A stretch of DNA of 64,000 bases from Pseudarthrobacter sp. NamE5 (GCF_005796225.1 NZ_VAHO01000007.1:1-64000); one strand, 5' to 3'; numbered from the stretch's first letter, positions 1-9,669 are shown. Numbers and translations: made by a program. Notes: generated from the letters alone by a model not told the origin.

Positions 1-35
1 ATAGCAGCTGCGTCCGGCGGGCATCGGTCCGGCTT

Positions 36-2549
36 TTACCGCTGAACGCCGTCGCGCGCTCCCGGCCTGGGCGTTACAGGCCAGGAGTGCGCGGCGGCTT
101 TTGCTGTCCTGGCGGCGAACTTCCCGGCAGCGATGAACGGGGTGGCCAGCAGCCGGCCGAGGCGGCGCGTGACCGACGCAGGGATCCAGGCAGCCTGCAG
201 CCTGGGCAGCAACGGGGCGTTGGCCCGCAGCGACAGTTCCACGGCAGTAATCCTTGTGGCCACTGTGCTTTCGTTGCCCTTGGCGGAGGGCGCGCCGCCA
301 TCCTGCGTGGTCCCAGGAACGGGAAGCGGCGGCCGGCCATAGTTGTGCCGTTCATAATCCGCCGTGAGTGAGAGTGCTGCCTGGTGCGCATCCCGGTCAA
401 ACCCGTCCGGGTCCCCCAGCAGGGCCCCGCGGAGCCGTGCGGTATAGGCCCGCGGTGTCTCGCTTGGCCCCGGGGGCAGGCCGTAGTCCGTGCCGAGGTC
501 CAGCAGCTCACGCCATCCCAGTGGTATAGCGGCGCCGGGGTCCTGCGGCCGGAGCCGCCTTGCCCGGATGCCTGTCCTCACCATCCGGGGAGCGGACAGC
601 AGAAGCAGTGCCCCCAAGATGCCGCCTAAGCCCAGGAGCCACGGCAGGAACGGCAAGCCCGCTTCAGTGCTTCCGCCGCCGCCGCCGGGGGCGGGGAGCG
701 GGGTGGCGTTCGGTACTGGAGCAGGGGCCGGAGTGGCATCCGGCACCAGGTCCTGGTTGTTTTCCAGCGCATTAGGGGCGGCTGGCGCCGCTGATTCGAT
801 GGCGTAATCGGGAACCACGCCGCGGGAAGGGGTGGGCTCGAAAGGCACCCAGCCCAGGCCCTGGAAATAAAGTTCGGGCCAGGCGTGGGCATCGCGGGCA
901 TCCACTTCGTACTCTGGCAGCGCTCCCTGGCCGGTCACCGTAACAGTGGCGCCGGTAAGCCTGCCGGGGGCGTATCCAACGGCTATGCGGCTGGGGATGC
1001 CTTCCAGCCGTGCCATGACTGCCATGGCGGACGCGTAGTGGATGCAGTAGCCGCTCTTCTGCTGCAGGAAGTCCGCGAGGACTGAGAGCCCGTTGCCGTC
1101 ATAGCCGCCCTGCACCGGCGATTGCAGGGAATAGGTGAATTCCACTGACCGGAGATACTTCTGGATCGCCAGGGCCTTTTGGTACGGCGTGCCCGCAGCG
1201 CCGGCCACGGTATCGGCAGTGGTGCGGACGATGTCGGGCACATTGCCTGGAATCCTGGTGAAATCGTCCGGAACGCCCTGCACCGGAGCCGAGGACTGCG
1301 CAAGGAGGCCGGCCGTCAGTTTGGGTACGGAGGAGGTGACCAGGTACTCCTGTCGCCGCGAGGTGGTGGACTCGGATCCCTTGATGGTCAAGGTGGCAGG
1401 GTCCCAGGTCCAGCGGCCGCTGAGCCCGCGTACGGATTCGGGTGCGTAGGGGGCAGGAAGGTAGGGACTGTTGAAGCTCCCGGCGTCGATGGCCGTGACC
1501 AGCCGCAGCTGTTCATCCGCCAGCACTGTGTAGCCGGGCTCGATCCGCCCGGCCATCGGCAGGCGGGAGGAGTCGCGGTCGTCCGGGCCCCAGGAATCGC
1601 CGTCGAAGTGGTCCACGGTGACAGAGCGCAGGTACAGCGGCGTTGACGCATTGGTGGCATAGGTGATCCGCCCGCTGCCGTCAGGGGTGCGGAGGCTGTT
1701 GCCAAGGGTGATCATGGGATTCAGGCCCGTTGAAGTGCCCCACGGATTGAGCCGGGACCCTTGCGGAAAGGTCCCCTGATCAAAGCCGGGAATGGCCAAG
1801 GGCACCACCAGGGTGGCCGCCAGGGCAACGGAACCGGTAAGTACTGCGCGCCTCGTTTGCCCCGGAGTGCGGCCGGAATCGCTCTGCAGCCTCACATCGG
1901 GCGCAAACCACTGGCTGCAGGCCAGGATCATCAGGTAGCCGGCCACGGTGGCTGAGAACCCCCAGAAGCCCACGCTCTGCGGCTTGATCATCGCCGGTAC
2001 CACCAGGAGGGCGAACAGTCCCACACCGGTGGCGGCCGGCATGCCGAGGGGCAGCGCGAGTGCGTCCACCAGGATGACCGCCAAACCCAGGACGGCGCAG
2101 ATGACCATGACGATCCCGACGTTGGGCGCCACGGGTGCGGTCTCGGAAAGTACCGTTTCGCTGGCACGGCGGATCAGGCGGTCCAGCTCTCCCAGGGTGC
2201 CGGGAGTGGGGACAACGCCGGCAATGCTGGAACCCCGGAAGAACGTCAGGGTCAATATCATGCCAAGGGAGAGGAACCCGCCGGTCGTCACCAGCAGTGG
2301 CTGCGCGCGCAGGGACCTCAGGGCGGCAAGCGTGAAGCTGACCACCAGCACGGTGGTCAGCGCAGGCCAATACCAGCCCCAGCCCCGGAGCACTCCGTTC
2401 AATGAGAGGGCCGCGCCGGAGACGGCAACGGTGATCGCCGCCGCCATGGCCCAGGGATAGGCGCCGACCTGGGGGCGCGTTGCTGGCCTTTCCGGGTAGG
2501 TTTCCGGCTGCTGGCCCGTTCCCGGACTGCGCGCTGGTGCCAGGGTCAC
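36..2549 (-). CDS. TgpA-like transglutaminase domain membrane protein
   Basis: This is a membrane-anchored transglutaminase-core protein of about 837 aa. The N-terminal third has several hydrophobic segments (DUF3488/TgpA-N type). An extracytoplasmic region leads to the core, with a catalytic Cys near residue 502 (KSGYCIHYASAMA) and His near 555 (DARDAHAWPEL). The usual Asp position reads FEPTP, so Glu replaces Asp. One more membrane segment (FLPWLLGLGGILGALLLL) precedes a cytoplasmic tail. I chose the GTG at 2549 because it overlaps the DUF58 stop codon as GTGA, the coupling expected in this operon; an ATG at 2624 would overlap that gene by 79 bases. It is the third gene of moxR-DUF58-transglutaminase. 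Substrate unknown; peptide or cell-wall processing is a family-based guess. Confidence 0.85.
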   Translation of the reverse strand: MTLAPARSPGTGQQPETYPERPATRPQVGAYPWAMAAAITVAVSGAALSLNGVLRGWGWYWPALTTVLVVSFTLAALRSLRAQPLLVTTGGFLSLGMILTLTFFRGSSIAGVVPTPGTLGELDRLIRRASETVLSETAPVAPNVGIVMVICAVLGLAVILVDALALPLGMPAATGVGLFALLVVPAMIKPQSVGFWGFSATVAGYLMILACSQWFAPDVRLQSDSGRTPGQTRRAVLTGSVALAATLVVPLAIPGFDQGTFPQGSRLNPWGTSTGLNPMITLGNSLRTPDGSGRITYATNASTPLYLRSVTVDHFDGDSWGPDDRDSSRLPMAGRIEPGYTVLADEQLRLVTAIDAGSFNSPYLPAPYAPESVRGLSGRWTWDPATLTIKGSESTTSRRQEYLVTSSVPKLTAGLLAQSSAPVQGVPDDFTRIPGNVPDIVRTTADTVAGAAGTPYQKALAIQKYLRSVEFTYSLQSPVQGGYDGNGLSVLADFLQQKSGYCIHYASAMAVMARLEGIPSRIAVGYAPGRLTGATVTVTGQGALPEYEVDARDAHAWPELYFQGLGWVPFEPTPSRGVVPDYAIESAAPAAPNALENNQDLVPDATPAPAPVPNATPLPAPGGGGGSTEAGLPFLPWLLGLGGILGALLLLSAPRMVRTGIRARRLRPQDPGAAIPLGWRELLDLGTDYGLPPGPSETPRAYTARLRGALLGDPDGFDRDAHQAALSLTADYERHNYGRPPLPVPGTTQDGGAPSAKGNESTVATRITAVELSLRANAPLLPRLQAAWIPASVTRRLGRLLATPFIAAGKFAARTAKAAAHSWPVTPRPGARDGVQR

Positions 2550-4018
2550 TGTGCCACCCCCGCTCCGCGCCGGACCTCCGCTGCGGGGACGGGCACGGCC
2601 ACCTCCTGGTCGAACTGGTTCCATGCAGCAGCCACCGACGCCGAGGGCGCGACGGCCACTGCCCGCCAGCCTCCCTGCCTAAGCACCTCCAGCACCTCCG
2701 TGAACTCTTTCGGTTTTTCAACAGCGACGATTGCGAAGGCATTGGTGGCATACGCTGCGGCCGGGGCCAACGCAAGTGCCTCCATCCGTGAAACGGCTCC
2801 CAGCACCGCTATCACCGGCCCCCGCATCCGGTGCGCGGACAGCTTGTCCATGAGCGCGTCACCAAACACCTCGGGCCCCGCCTCCTGCGGGCCACCCTCC
2901 CTGCCGCCCACGGCGCGACCGGGCGAGGTCTTCCCAAGTCCGCCCCTGGCCGCCAAATCGTGAAGGGGGTCGCGGCGGTTATGGAGCGGCCCGGTCAGCT
3001 GGATGGCAGCCAGGCTTTCACTGATGGACTGCAGGCCGGCGGCTCCGCTGTATTCCTCCACTTCGGGCTCCGGCGCGGACGGTGAGCGGAGGAAGGCCGG
3101 CTCGCCGCCGGTGTCCAGCAGGCGCAGGGCGTAGTTTCGTTCAGCCAGGTGCGCACTGATGGACATGACGGCGACCACGGACCACTCGAAGGTCCCGCTG
3201 GTGACCATGGCATGGCCATGCTGTGCCGCCTGCCCGGGCGTTCCCGCACCGGAGCCCACGGTGAACGCGCTGAACCTGTGGTCCATGATGATGGTGGCTT
3301 CGGGCGTCGTGACAGATTCCTCCTGCCGCACCATGAGGTCTCCGTGCCGTGCAGTGGCAGCCCAGTGCACCCGCCGCATCGGGTCGCCGTGGCGGTATTC
3401 GCGCGTCATCACATCATCGTCGCTGGGATTGGCCCGGATCCTGGTGGCGGTGACCCCGTCGTTGCCCCGTGCGCCGGCCAGCCCGGTCAGGGGAAGGACG
3501 ACGGCGGCAGGGGTCACGGTGAGGGTGTCGCCGTCGTCTATTGCCTGGCGGTGCAGTGATAGACCGAACGGGTCGGTGAATTCCGCGGTCACCGGGCCTA
3601 TGAGGAACTGGCCGCGCTGTGCTGAACGAAGGTGGTATTCATAGCGGCTGGTGCCGCCGGTGGCAGAACGCGAAGGGAAACTAAACGCGGGCGATTGGCC
3701 GAAACGCGGCGGAAGCCGTTCCTCCATCGTCGCCCTGCCGCTGCTGCTGCCTGTGCGGGCCACTGCGAGCCGGACAGCGGTGGGCGCTGACGTCTCTACC
3801 GGGGACGGGTTGAACTCGCGGTACACCTGGAACCTGGGCTTGATCAGCCGGATCCCGGCGAGGGAGACCAGGGGAAGGACTATCAGGAGCACGCTCAACG
3901 TCAGCAGGTCCCGGCGCCCCAGGACATGCGCAGCACCAAGGGCGATGCCACCCGCGGCAATCATGCCCCAGCCGCGGTGCGTGAAGAGGTGGCGGGGTAC
4001 CCTGTCCAGCAGCGTCAT
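2546..4018 (-). CDS. DUF58 domain-containing protein
   Basis: About 490 aa. Two hydrophobic segments at the N-terminus are followed by a soluble region. The DUF58 signature is clear: REYRHGDPMRRVHWAATAR, then LMVRQEE. DUF58 proteins are usually encoded next to a MoxR ATPase and are thought to be its client or partner in assembling or maturing envelope proteins. The start at 4018 (MTLLDRVPRHLF) lies 10 nt after the moxR stop. An open extension to 4213 overlaps moxR and has no family-like sequence, so I left it out. The stop overlaps the start of the downstream transglutaminase gene. The role is inferred from context; no enzyme activity is assigned to the family. Confidence 0.88.
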   Translation of the reverse strand: MTLLDRVPRHLFTHRGWGMIAAGGIALGAAHVLGRRDLLTLSVLLIVLPLVSLAGIRLIKPRFQVYREFNPSPVETSAPTAVRLAVARTGSSSGRATMEERLPPRFGQSPAFSFPSRSATGGTSRYEYHLRSAQRGQFLIGPVTAEFTDPFGLSLHRQAIDDGDTLTVTPAAVVLPLTGLAGARGNDGVTATRIRANPSDDDVMTREYRHGDPMRRVHWAATARHGDLMVRQEESVTTPEATIIMDHRFSAFTVGSGAGTPGQAAQHGHAMVTSGTFEWSVVAVMSISAHLAERNYALRLLDTGGEPAFLRSPSAPEPEVEEYSGAAGLQSISESLAAIQLTGPLHNRRDPLHDLAARGGLGKTSPGRAVGGREGGPQEAGPEVFGDALMDKLSAHRMRGPVIAVLGAVSRMEALALAPAAAYATNAFAIVAVEKPKEFTEVLEVLRQGGWRAVAVAPSASVAAAWNQFDQEVAVPVPAAEVRRGAGVAQ

Positions 4019-4028
4019 GGATGCCCGC

Positions 4029-5147
4029 CTAGTGATTCCTGCCCAGTCCTGTGACTGGGGCGGCCGCCCTTCCGCCGGCTCCAGTCCGGCCTGCACCGGC
4101 ACCTTCGGCAGCGACGGGCAGCCGGGACAGGATGCCCTTGAGGACGGTGTGCGGGGTCTCCCCGGTGCTGGCGGCCTTCCGGTCAAGGATGATGCGGTGT
4201 GCCAGCACCGCATCAGCTACGAGGACCACATCGTCGGGCAGGACGAAGTCGCGCCCGTCGAGGGCAGCGGTGGCCTTCGCTGCCCGCAGCAGCTGCAGCA
4301 TGGAACGGGGGCTGGCGCCCAGCCGAAGCAGGGGGCTTTCCCTGGTGGCCCTTCCCACCGATACCGTGTACTCCTTGACTGCCTGGGACACGTAGACCTG
4401 CTGGACCGTGGTGATCATCGCCGCAACATCGGCGGAGGTAACGACTGCGGAAACCTTGGACAGCGGCGACGCCGCCTGATGTGCTTCAAGCATTTCGATC
4501 TCGGCAGCCATGTCCGGGTATCCCATTGAAATTCTCGCCATGAACCGGTCCCGCTGCGCCTCTGGCAACGGGTAGGTCCCTTCCATTTCGATGGGATTCT
4601 GCGTGGCCACCACCATGAACGGTTCGTCCAGCCGGTAGGAAGTTCCGTCCACCGTGACCTGGTGCTCCTCCATGCATTCCAGCAGGGCTGACTGGGTCTT
4701 GGCGGAGGCGCGGTTGATTTCATCGCCGATGACGATGTTGGCGAAGACCGCACCGGGGCGGAACTCGAACAGCCGCGAGGACTGGTTGTAGATGGACACT
4801 CCCGTCACGTCCGAGGGCAGCAGGTCGGGAGTGAACTGGATCCGGTTGACACTGCAGTCGATCGTCCGCGCCAGGGTCTTGGCCAAGAGGGTTTTGCCCA
4901 CCCCCGGTACGTCCTCCAGCAGCAGGTGTCCTTGGGCCAGCAGGACGGTCAGCGCAAGCTTGGCGGCATCGGATTTCCCGTCGATGACCGTGTTAACAGA
5001 GGTGAGGATCCGCTGGCTGGCGGCATGAAAGGAAGCAGCGTCCATTGCGGCCGGGCGATGCCCGTTCAGCGGAACGGGGTTAGCCACCCCCGCTAATCCA
5101 CGGTTCGCAGCGCTCACATCGTTGGCAGTACGTCGGTGGGATTCCAT
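4029..5147 (-). CDS. MoxR family AAA+ ATPase
   Basis: A 372-aa AAA+ ATPase of the MoxR group. Walker A is VPGVGKTLLAKTLA, Walker B is IVIGDEINRASAKTQ, and sensor 1 is VVATQNPIEMEGTYPLPEAQ with the arginine-finger region RDRFMARI. These are typical MoxR sequences. MoxR ATPases act as chaperones for metal insertion or complex assembly, usually with DUF58 and VWA or transglutaminase partners, as found directly downstream here. The start at 5147 (MESHRRTANDV) has an AAAGG ribosome-binding site 6 nt upstream on the minus strand; a start at 5189 has none. It heads the operon and is divergent from tatD. Confidence 0.92.
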   Translation of the reverse strand: MESHRRTANDVSAANRGLAGVANPVPLNGHRPAAMDAASFHAASQRILTSVNTVIDGKSDAAKLALTVLLAQGHLLLEDVPGVGKTLLAKTLARTIDCSVNRIQFTPDLLPSDVTGVSIYNQSSRLFEFRPGAVFANIVIGDEINRASAKTQSALLECMEEHQVTVDGTSYRLDEPFMVVATQNPIEMEGTYPLPEAQRDRFMARISMGYPDMAAEIEMLEAHQAASPLSKVSAVVTSADVAAMITTVQQVYVSQAVKEYTVSVGRATRESPLLRLGASPRSMLQLLRAAKATAALDGRDFVLPDDVVLVADAVLAHRIILDRKAASTGETPHTVLKGILSRLPVAAEGAGAGRTGAGGRAAAPVTGLGRNH

Positions 5148-5231
5148 CGGCAACCTTTCAGCCCGGGGTTCACCTGGACGGGACAGCAAGCCTGCCTTCG
5201 CCCGTCGGTGGGCGTTGCATGTGTTCGTACC

Positions 5232-5237
5232 AGACTA
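5232..5237 (-). promoter_or_regulatory. Possible -10 element for the moxR operon
   Basis: On the minus strand TAGTCT lies about 85 nt upstream of the moxR start. It resembles the TAG-type -10 boxes seen elsewhere in this window. No convincing -35 box is visible at the usual spacing. Confidence 0.3.
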
Positions 5238-5297
5238 CTAACACAACTGCCGCTGCTGACAGAGAGTTCCGACAAATGTGGGGGCACCATCCACGGC

Positions 5298-5303
5298 TAG
5301 GCT
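5298..5303 (+). promoter_or_regulatory. -10 box of a leaderless tatD transcript
   Basis: TAGGCT is followed by 6 nt and then the ATG at 5310, which places the probable transcription start on or next to the start codon. No ribosome-binding site precedes the ATG. The same TAGGCTGGA context precedes maf in this window. Confidence 0.6.
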
Positions 5304-5309
5304 GGACCG

Positions 5310-6215
5310 ATGTGCACTTCGCTTCCCCCAGCCGCCTACCGCGACCCTTTAACGGTTGACGCCACGGAGCCCTCCGGCTCCCGGCAAAAGGCGTTTCCCC
5401 CGGCTCCGGAGCCCCTTCCGATGCCCGTCATGGACAATCACACGCATTTGGATTTCCCGGATGGGCAAGCACCCGTTGGCGTGAAAGCGGCCTTGGACGC
5501 GGCCGCGGCGGTGGGGGTGCAGGGTGCCGTCCAGGTGGGCTGCGACCTTGAGTCATCGCGGTTCACGGTGCAGGCCGTGGACCTGGACGAGCGCCTGCTG
5601 GGAGCCGTTGCCCTCCACCCCAACGACGCTCCCCGCTACGCTGCCCGCGGAGAGCTGGAGCAGGCACTGGCGGAGATCGAACGGCTGGCCTCCCATCCCC
5701 GGATCAGGGCGATTGGGGAGACAGGGCTCGATTTCTTCCGCACGGAAGGGGAAGGCCTGGCGCACCAGCGTTACTCCTTCCGGCGCCACATCGACATCGC
5801 CAAGCGCCTGGACCTGACGCTGCAGATCCATGACCGGGACGCCCATGATGACGTCGTGCAGGTCCTGCGCGAGGAAGGTGCGCCGGGGCGGGTGGTATTC
5901 CATTGTTTTTCCGGGGACGAGGAGCTGGCTAGGATCTGCAACAAGGAGGGCTGGTGGATGTCATTCGCAGGCACTCTCACCTTCCGCAACGCCGCAAACC
6001 TGCGCGCCGCGCTCGCGATCGCGGACCCGGCCCTGATGCTGGTCGAGACGGATGCGCCCTTCCTTACCCCGCATCCGCACCGGGGCCGGCCGAATGCGAG
6101 TTACATGGTTCCCTACACCGTGCGGGCGATGGCGGAATTGACAGGAACAGACTTGGCTGCACTGTGCTCGGGAATCAGCGAAAACACCATCCGGGCGTAC
6201 GGCAGCTGGGACTAG
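5310..6215 (+). CDS. tatD: TatD family metal-dependent hydrolase
   Basis: A 301-aa TatD-type TIM-barrel hydrolase. Metal-binding signatures are visible: DNHTHLD near residue 42, GETGLDF in the middle, IHDRDAHDD, FHCFSG, and a terminal ETDAPFL. The family includes 3'-5' DNA exonucleases and related phosphodiesterases. About 40 residues precede the DNHTH motif, longer than in the shortest family members, but the ATG at 5310 lies at the expected distance from a leaderless -10 box. The order tatD-rpfB-ksgA-ispE is conserved in actinobacteria and supports the call. Confidence 0.9.
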   Translation: MCTSLPPAAYRDPLTVDATEPSGSRQKAFPPAPEPLPMPVMDNHTHLDFPDGQAPVGVKAALDAAAAVGVQGAVQVGCDLESSRFTVQAVDLDERLLGAVALHPNDAPRYAARGELEQALAEIERLASHPRIRAIGETGLDFFRTEGEGLAHQRYSFRRHIDIAKRLDLTLQIHDRDAHDDVVQVLREEGAPGRVVFHCFSGDEELARICNKEGWWMSFAGTLTFRNAANLRAALAIADPALMLVETDAPFLTPHPHRGRPNASYMVPYTVRAMAELTGTDLAALCSGISENTIRAYGSWD

Positions 6216-6346
6216 GCATCGTTTTCCAAGCGTTATCGCAGGCATACCTGGTATGCAAATTTCTTGGCGACTTTATAACGCTACGGTTACAGTGAACATA
6301 CATTAGCCGGGGTCGGGGAAGGCCATCGGATAATTTCACTTCTTTC

Positions 6347-6387
6347 CGCAACAGGACTGCCGCGCCATGCCCGGCAGTCCTGTTGCG
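6347..6387 (+). terminator. Strong 15-bp hairpin between tatD and rpfB
   Basis: A perfect inverted repeat has arms 6347-6361 and 6373-6387 around an 11-nt loop. It could end tatD transcription or form part of the rpfB leader. No T-run follows, so a simple intrinsic terminator is not certain. Confidence 0.5.
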
Positions 6388-6492
6388 CGGAGTGTGGCGG
6401 CGCAACGGTGCCCGGACTGCCCTTACAGGCCGTGCCGGGCATTTCATTGCGCGTTTCCCCGTGCCCGGACAGACCTAGAGTTACGGGCAATC

Positions 6493-7671
6493 GTGATCAA
6501 GATCTTCACCTCGGACGGCAAGTTCAGCTTTGTCAAGGTTGGCGCCCAGCTGCTGGTGCTGTGCGCACTCGTCGTAGGCCTCGTAGCGTTTGTCGGCAAT
6601 AACAAAACCGTCACACTCAATGTTGACGGGAAGGTTTCGTCCGTGCAGACCTTCGGCGGAACCGTGGAACAGGTGATCAGGAGCGCCAACCTGCAGCTGA
6701 ATCCCGCTGACCGTGTGTCCCCGGCAGTCGGTGAGTCCGTCCAGGACGGCACTGTCATCAACGTGAACAAGGCCAAAGAGGTCAAGGTCAGCCTTGACGG
6801 CTCTGAAAAGACGGTGAATACCACGGCCCGGGACGTGGCAGGCCTGGTGACAGAACTCGGGGTCGCGAGCGCATCGTCGGTCTCCGTCCCCAAGGAGGCA
6901 CAGCTGTCCATCGCCGGTTCCTACGTGTCCATCTCCACGCCCAAGACCGTCAGCATTGTTGCCGACGGCAAGGTGGACACTGCCACCACTACGGCCGCCA
7001 CGGTGGGCAAGGTCCTTGAAGATGCCGGCCTGGCGCTCGGCGCAAACGACCGCACTTCCCAGCCCGCCAACGCCCATGTGGTCAACAACATGGTCATCAA
7101 GGTGTCCCGCGTAGACAACAGCCAGACCGCTGTCACCACCGAGGACATCCCGTTCGAGACGGAGACCAGCGAGAGTGCGGAACTGCTGAAGGGCGATAAG
7201 GAAATCACCCGGGCGGGCGCAGCAGGCAAGCTGGAGAAGACCTTCAAACTCGTACTGGTGGATGGCCGCGAAGCCTCCCGGACCCTGGTGTCGGAGGCGG
7301 TCTCGGTCCAGCCCGTCACGGAGAAGGTCACGGTAGGTACGAAGCCGAAGCCGAAGCCCGTGCCCCAGGCTGCTGCTCCGGCAGCCAGCGCAGGTGCCAA
7401 CACTGGTGCCGCCGCTCCGGCCATGATGAACGAAGCCATGTGGGACGCCATCGCCAAGTGTGAGTCCGGAGGAAACTGGAGCATCAATACCGGCAACGGC
7501 TACTACGGCGGCCTCCAGTTTGATATCCAGACCTGGATCGGCGCCGGCGGCGGAGCCTATGCACCCAACGCCAGCCTCGCCACCAAGACCCAGCAGATTG
7601 ACATTGCCAACCGAGTCTACGCGCAGCGCGGCCTGCAGCCGTGGGGCTGCGGATGGGCTGCCCGCGGCTGA
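6493..7671 (+). CDS. rpfB: Resuscitation-promoting factor RpfB-like transglycosylase
   Basis: A 392-aa secreted or membrane-anchored muralytic protein. One N-terminal membrane segment (VGAQLLVLCALVVGLVAFV, about residues 13-33) is followed by three DUF348 repeats, each with a V-DGK/DGS core, near residues 40, 97 and 155. A G5 domain follows at about 217-290 (DIPFETE...GKLEKTF). After a Pro/Ala linker comes the C-terminal Rpf lysozyme-like domain with CESGGNWSINTGNGYYGGLQF, whose Glu is the expected catalytic residue. Rpf proteins cleave peptidoglycan and promote exit from dormancy. The GTG at 6493 gives the conserved MIKIFTSDGKFSFVKVG start; an ATG at 6367 falls within the upstream hairpin and adds a non-family extension. 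Confidence 0.93.
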   Translation: MIKIFTSDGKFSFVKVGAQLLVLCALVVGLVAFVGNNKTVTLNVDGKVSSVQTFGGTVEQVIRSANLQLNPADRVSPAVGESVQDGTVINVNKAKEVKVSLDGSEKTVNTTARDVAGLVTELGVASASSVSVPKEAQLSIAGSYVSISTPKTVSIVADGKVDTATTTAATVGKVLEDAGLALGANDRTSQPANAHVVNNMVIKVSRVDNSQTAVTTEDIPFETETSESAELLKGDKEITRAGAAGKLEKTFKLVLVDGREASRTLVSEAVSVQPVTEKVTVGTKPKPKPVPQAAAPAASAGANTGAAAPAMMNEAMWDAIAKCESGGNWSINTGNGYYGGLQFDIQTWIGAGGGAYAPNASLATKTQQIDIANRVYAQRGLQPWGCGWAARG

Positions 7672-7699
7672 CCCTGGCGTTTGCCACCCTGCGGCACAC

Positions 7700-7734
7700 A
7701 GCGGCCGGGCCCCGAACCTGCGGGCCCGGCCGCT
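7700..7734 (+). terminator. Terminator hairpin after rpfB
   Basis: A perfect 13-bp GC-rich stem (arms 7700-7712 and 7722-7734) with a 9-nt loop lies 28 nt after the rpfB stop and is followed by GCCATTT. It separates rpfB from the leaderless ksgA promoter. Confidence 0.7.
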
Positions 7735-7825
7735 GCCATTTAACCCGACGGGCCGCCTCCGCACGCTTCCGCTTCAACCCTTCCCCGCCGCACGCGCTGG
7801 GGCCGGCCGGAGGTGCTGCGGGGGA

Positions 7826-7831
7826 TAGGAT
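7826..7831 (+). promoter_or_regulatory. -10 box of a leaderless ksgA transcript
   Basis: TAGGAT is followed by 6 nt and the GTG start codon at 7838, with no ribosome-binding site between them. The spacing matches the other leaderless starts in this window. Confidence 0.6.
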
Positions 7832-7837
7832 ACCTAG

Positions 7838-8710
7838 GTGACTGAACCCATCCCCGCCGCGCCCGCACCGCTGTTTGGTGCTTCCGACATTCGCAGGCTG
7901 GCGGAGGAGATTGGCATCAGGCCCACCAAGACACTGGGCCAGAACTTCGTCATCGACGGCAATACTATCCGCAGGATCGTGGCGGCAGCCGGCATCGGTC
8001 CGGAGGAGACGGTGCTCGAGGTAGGTCCCGGACTCGGCTCACTGACGCTCGGACTCCTCGACGCCGCAGCAGCCGTCGTCGCCGTCGAAATAGACCCCGT
8101 CCTGGCTGCAAAGTTACCTGAAACGGTCAGGAAATGGCGCCCTTCCGCCGTGGGGGCGTTCCACCTGGTCCAGGCCGACGCCATGAAGGTCACGGCGCTG
8201 CCGGTGCAGCCCACGGCGCTGGTGGCCAACCTGCCGTACAACGTCGCCGTCCCCGTCGTGCTGCACCTCCTGGAATATTTCCCCTCCCTGCAGCACGGGC
8301 TGGTCATGGTCCAGGATGAAGTGGCGGACCGCCTGGCTGCAGGTCCCGGATCGAAAACGTACGGGGTTCCCTCCGTCAAAGCCGCCTGGTACAGCCAGAT
8401 GCGCAAGGCCGGCGTCATTGGCATGAACGTCTTCTGGCCGGCACCTAAAATCCATTCCGGACTGGTGGCCTTTACCCGCCGCGAGCCTCCGGCCACGTCT
8501 GCCACCAGGGAGCAGGTGTTTGCCGTGGTTGACGCCGCCTTCGCCCAGCGGCGGAAAACCCTGCGCGCGGCCCTGGCCGGCTGGGCCGGAGGAGCGCCCG
8601 AGGCGGAACGGTTCCTGGTGGCCGCCGGCGTCGACCCCACAGCCAGGGGTGAAGTCATCGACATTAGGGCTTTTGCCAGGATCGCAGAAGCCAAAGAGGT
8701 AATTCAGTGA
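7838..8710 (+). CDS. rsmA: 16S rRNA dimethyladenosine transferase
   Basis: A 290-aa KsgA/RsmA enzyme that uses S-adenosylmethionine to dimethylate two adjacent adenosines near the 3' end of 16S rRNA during small-subunit maturation. The N-terminus has the [10 protein letters not shown] signature. The SAM-binding motif [14 protein letters not shown] and the catalytic motif NLPYNVAVP are intact, and a C-terminal helical domain follows ([13 protein letters not shown]). Length is normal. The stop overlaps the ispE start by 4 nt (GTGA), so the two are translationally coupled. Also known as ksgA. Confidence 0.95.
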   Translation: MTEPIPAAPAPLFGASDIRRLAEEIGIRPTKTLGQNFVIDGNTIRRIVAAAGIGPEETVLEVGPGLGSLTLGLLDAAAAVVAVEIDPVLAAKLPETVRKWRPSAVGAFHLVQADAMKVTALPVQPTALVANLPYNVAVPVVLHLLEYFPSLQHGLVMVQDEVADRLAAGPGSKTYGVPSVKAAWYSQMRKAGVIGMNVFWPAPKIHSGLVAFTRREPPATSATREQVFAVVDAAFAQRRKTLRAALAGWAGGAPEAERFLVAAGVDPTARGEVIDIRAFARIAEAKEVIQ

Positions 8711-9669
8711 GTGCAGCGGTGGGGCGCTTTGCTGCCAGGACCGTCCGGGTCAGGGCGCCGGGCAAGGTGAATGTCTCGCTGGATGTGGGTCCCTTGCGTG
8801 CGGACGGCTACCATTCCGTAGCAAGCGTCTATCTTGCGGTATCCCTCTACGAGGAAGTGGCCGCCACCAGCACCGAGACCCCGGGGATAACTGTCAGCCT
8901 CAGCGCCGACAGCACCTTGGACCTGAACGCTGCGAACATCCCGCTGGATGCCAGCAACCTTGCCTGCAAGGCGGCCGCGATCATGGCAGACGTTTCGGAA
9001 CGCCCTACCGGGGTCCATCTGGAGATCACCAAGCGCGTACCGGTGGCGGGCGGGATGGGCGGCGGGTCCGCAGATGCCGCCGCCACGCTGGTGGCGTGTG
9101 ATGCGCTGTGGAACAGCGGCCTGTCCCGCGACGAGCTTGCGCACCTGGCAGCCGAGCTGGGTGCCGACGTCCCGTTTTCACTCCTTGGCGGTACGGCGGT
9201 GGGGCTGGGGCTGGGCGATGAGCTCTCCCCGGCACTGGCCAAGGCGCAGACGCACTGGGTTCTGGTGACCGCCGATTACGGGCTTCCCACCCCTGAGGTG
9301 TACCGGACCCTGGACCGGATGCGCGAGGCTGAAGGCGTCAAGGCGGAGGAACCCACCGGAGTGGACCCCCACATCCTTGCTGCCCTGCGCGCCGGAGACG
9401 CCGAAGCGCTGAGCCGCGTCCTGGTCAATGACCTCCAGCGGGCGTCCATCGAACTGGCACCGGCCCTGCGGGATACGCTGGGTATGGGAGAGTCAAAGGG
9501 AGCCCTTGCGGGGATCGTCTCCGGATCGGGACCCACCGTGGCCCTGCTGAGCGATGATTCGGTGGCTGCAGAGGCCCTGGCCGCGGATCTGCGGCATCAT
9601 GGTCTGTCAGCGATGGCCGTCCACGGCCCGGTTCCCGGCGCACGCATCATTTCCGACACGCTCCTGTAA
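8707..9669 (+). CDS. ispE: 4-diphosphocytidyl-2-C-methyl-D-erythritol kinase
   Basis: A 320-aa GHMP kinase that phosphorylates CDP-methylerythritol in the non-mevalonate isoprenoid pathway. The N-terminal substrate motif [20 protein letters not shown], the ATP-binding loop [17 protein letters not shown] and the C-terminal [13 protein letters not shown] are all recognisable. It starts at a GTG overlapping the ksgA stop. A weak leader of about 37 nt separates it from the ABC-F gene, which may belong to the same transcript. Confidence 0.95.
   Translation: MSAAVGRFAARTVRVRAPGKVNVSLDVGPLRADGYHSVASVYLAVSLYEEVAATSTETPGITVSLSADSTLDLNAANIPLDASNLACKAAAIMADVSERPTGVHLEITKRVPVAGGMGGGSADAAATLVACDALWNSGLSRDELAHLAAELGADVPFSLLGGTAVGLGLGDELSPALAKAQTHWVLVTADYGLPTPEVYRTLDRMREAEGVKAEEPTGVDPHILAALRAGDAEALSRVLVNDLQRASIELAPALRDTLGMGESKGALAGIVSGSGPTVALLSDDSVAAEALAADLRHHGLSAMAVHGPVPGARIISDTLL

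Noticed and set aside
4019-4213. Longer N-terminus of the DUF58 protein
   Set aside because: The extension overlaps moxR by about 185 bases and encodes Pro/Ser/Arg-rich sequence unlike the family; the start at 4018 fits operon spacing.
6216-6492. A c-di-AMP (ydaO-type) riboswitch upstream of rpfB
   Set aside because: Such elements are known before some actinobacterial rpf genes, but I could not find the conserved segments here; only simple hairpins are seen.
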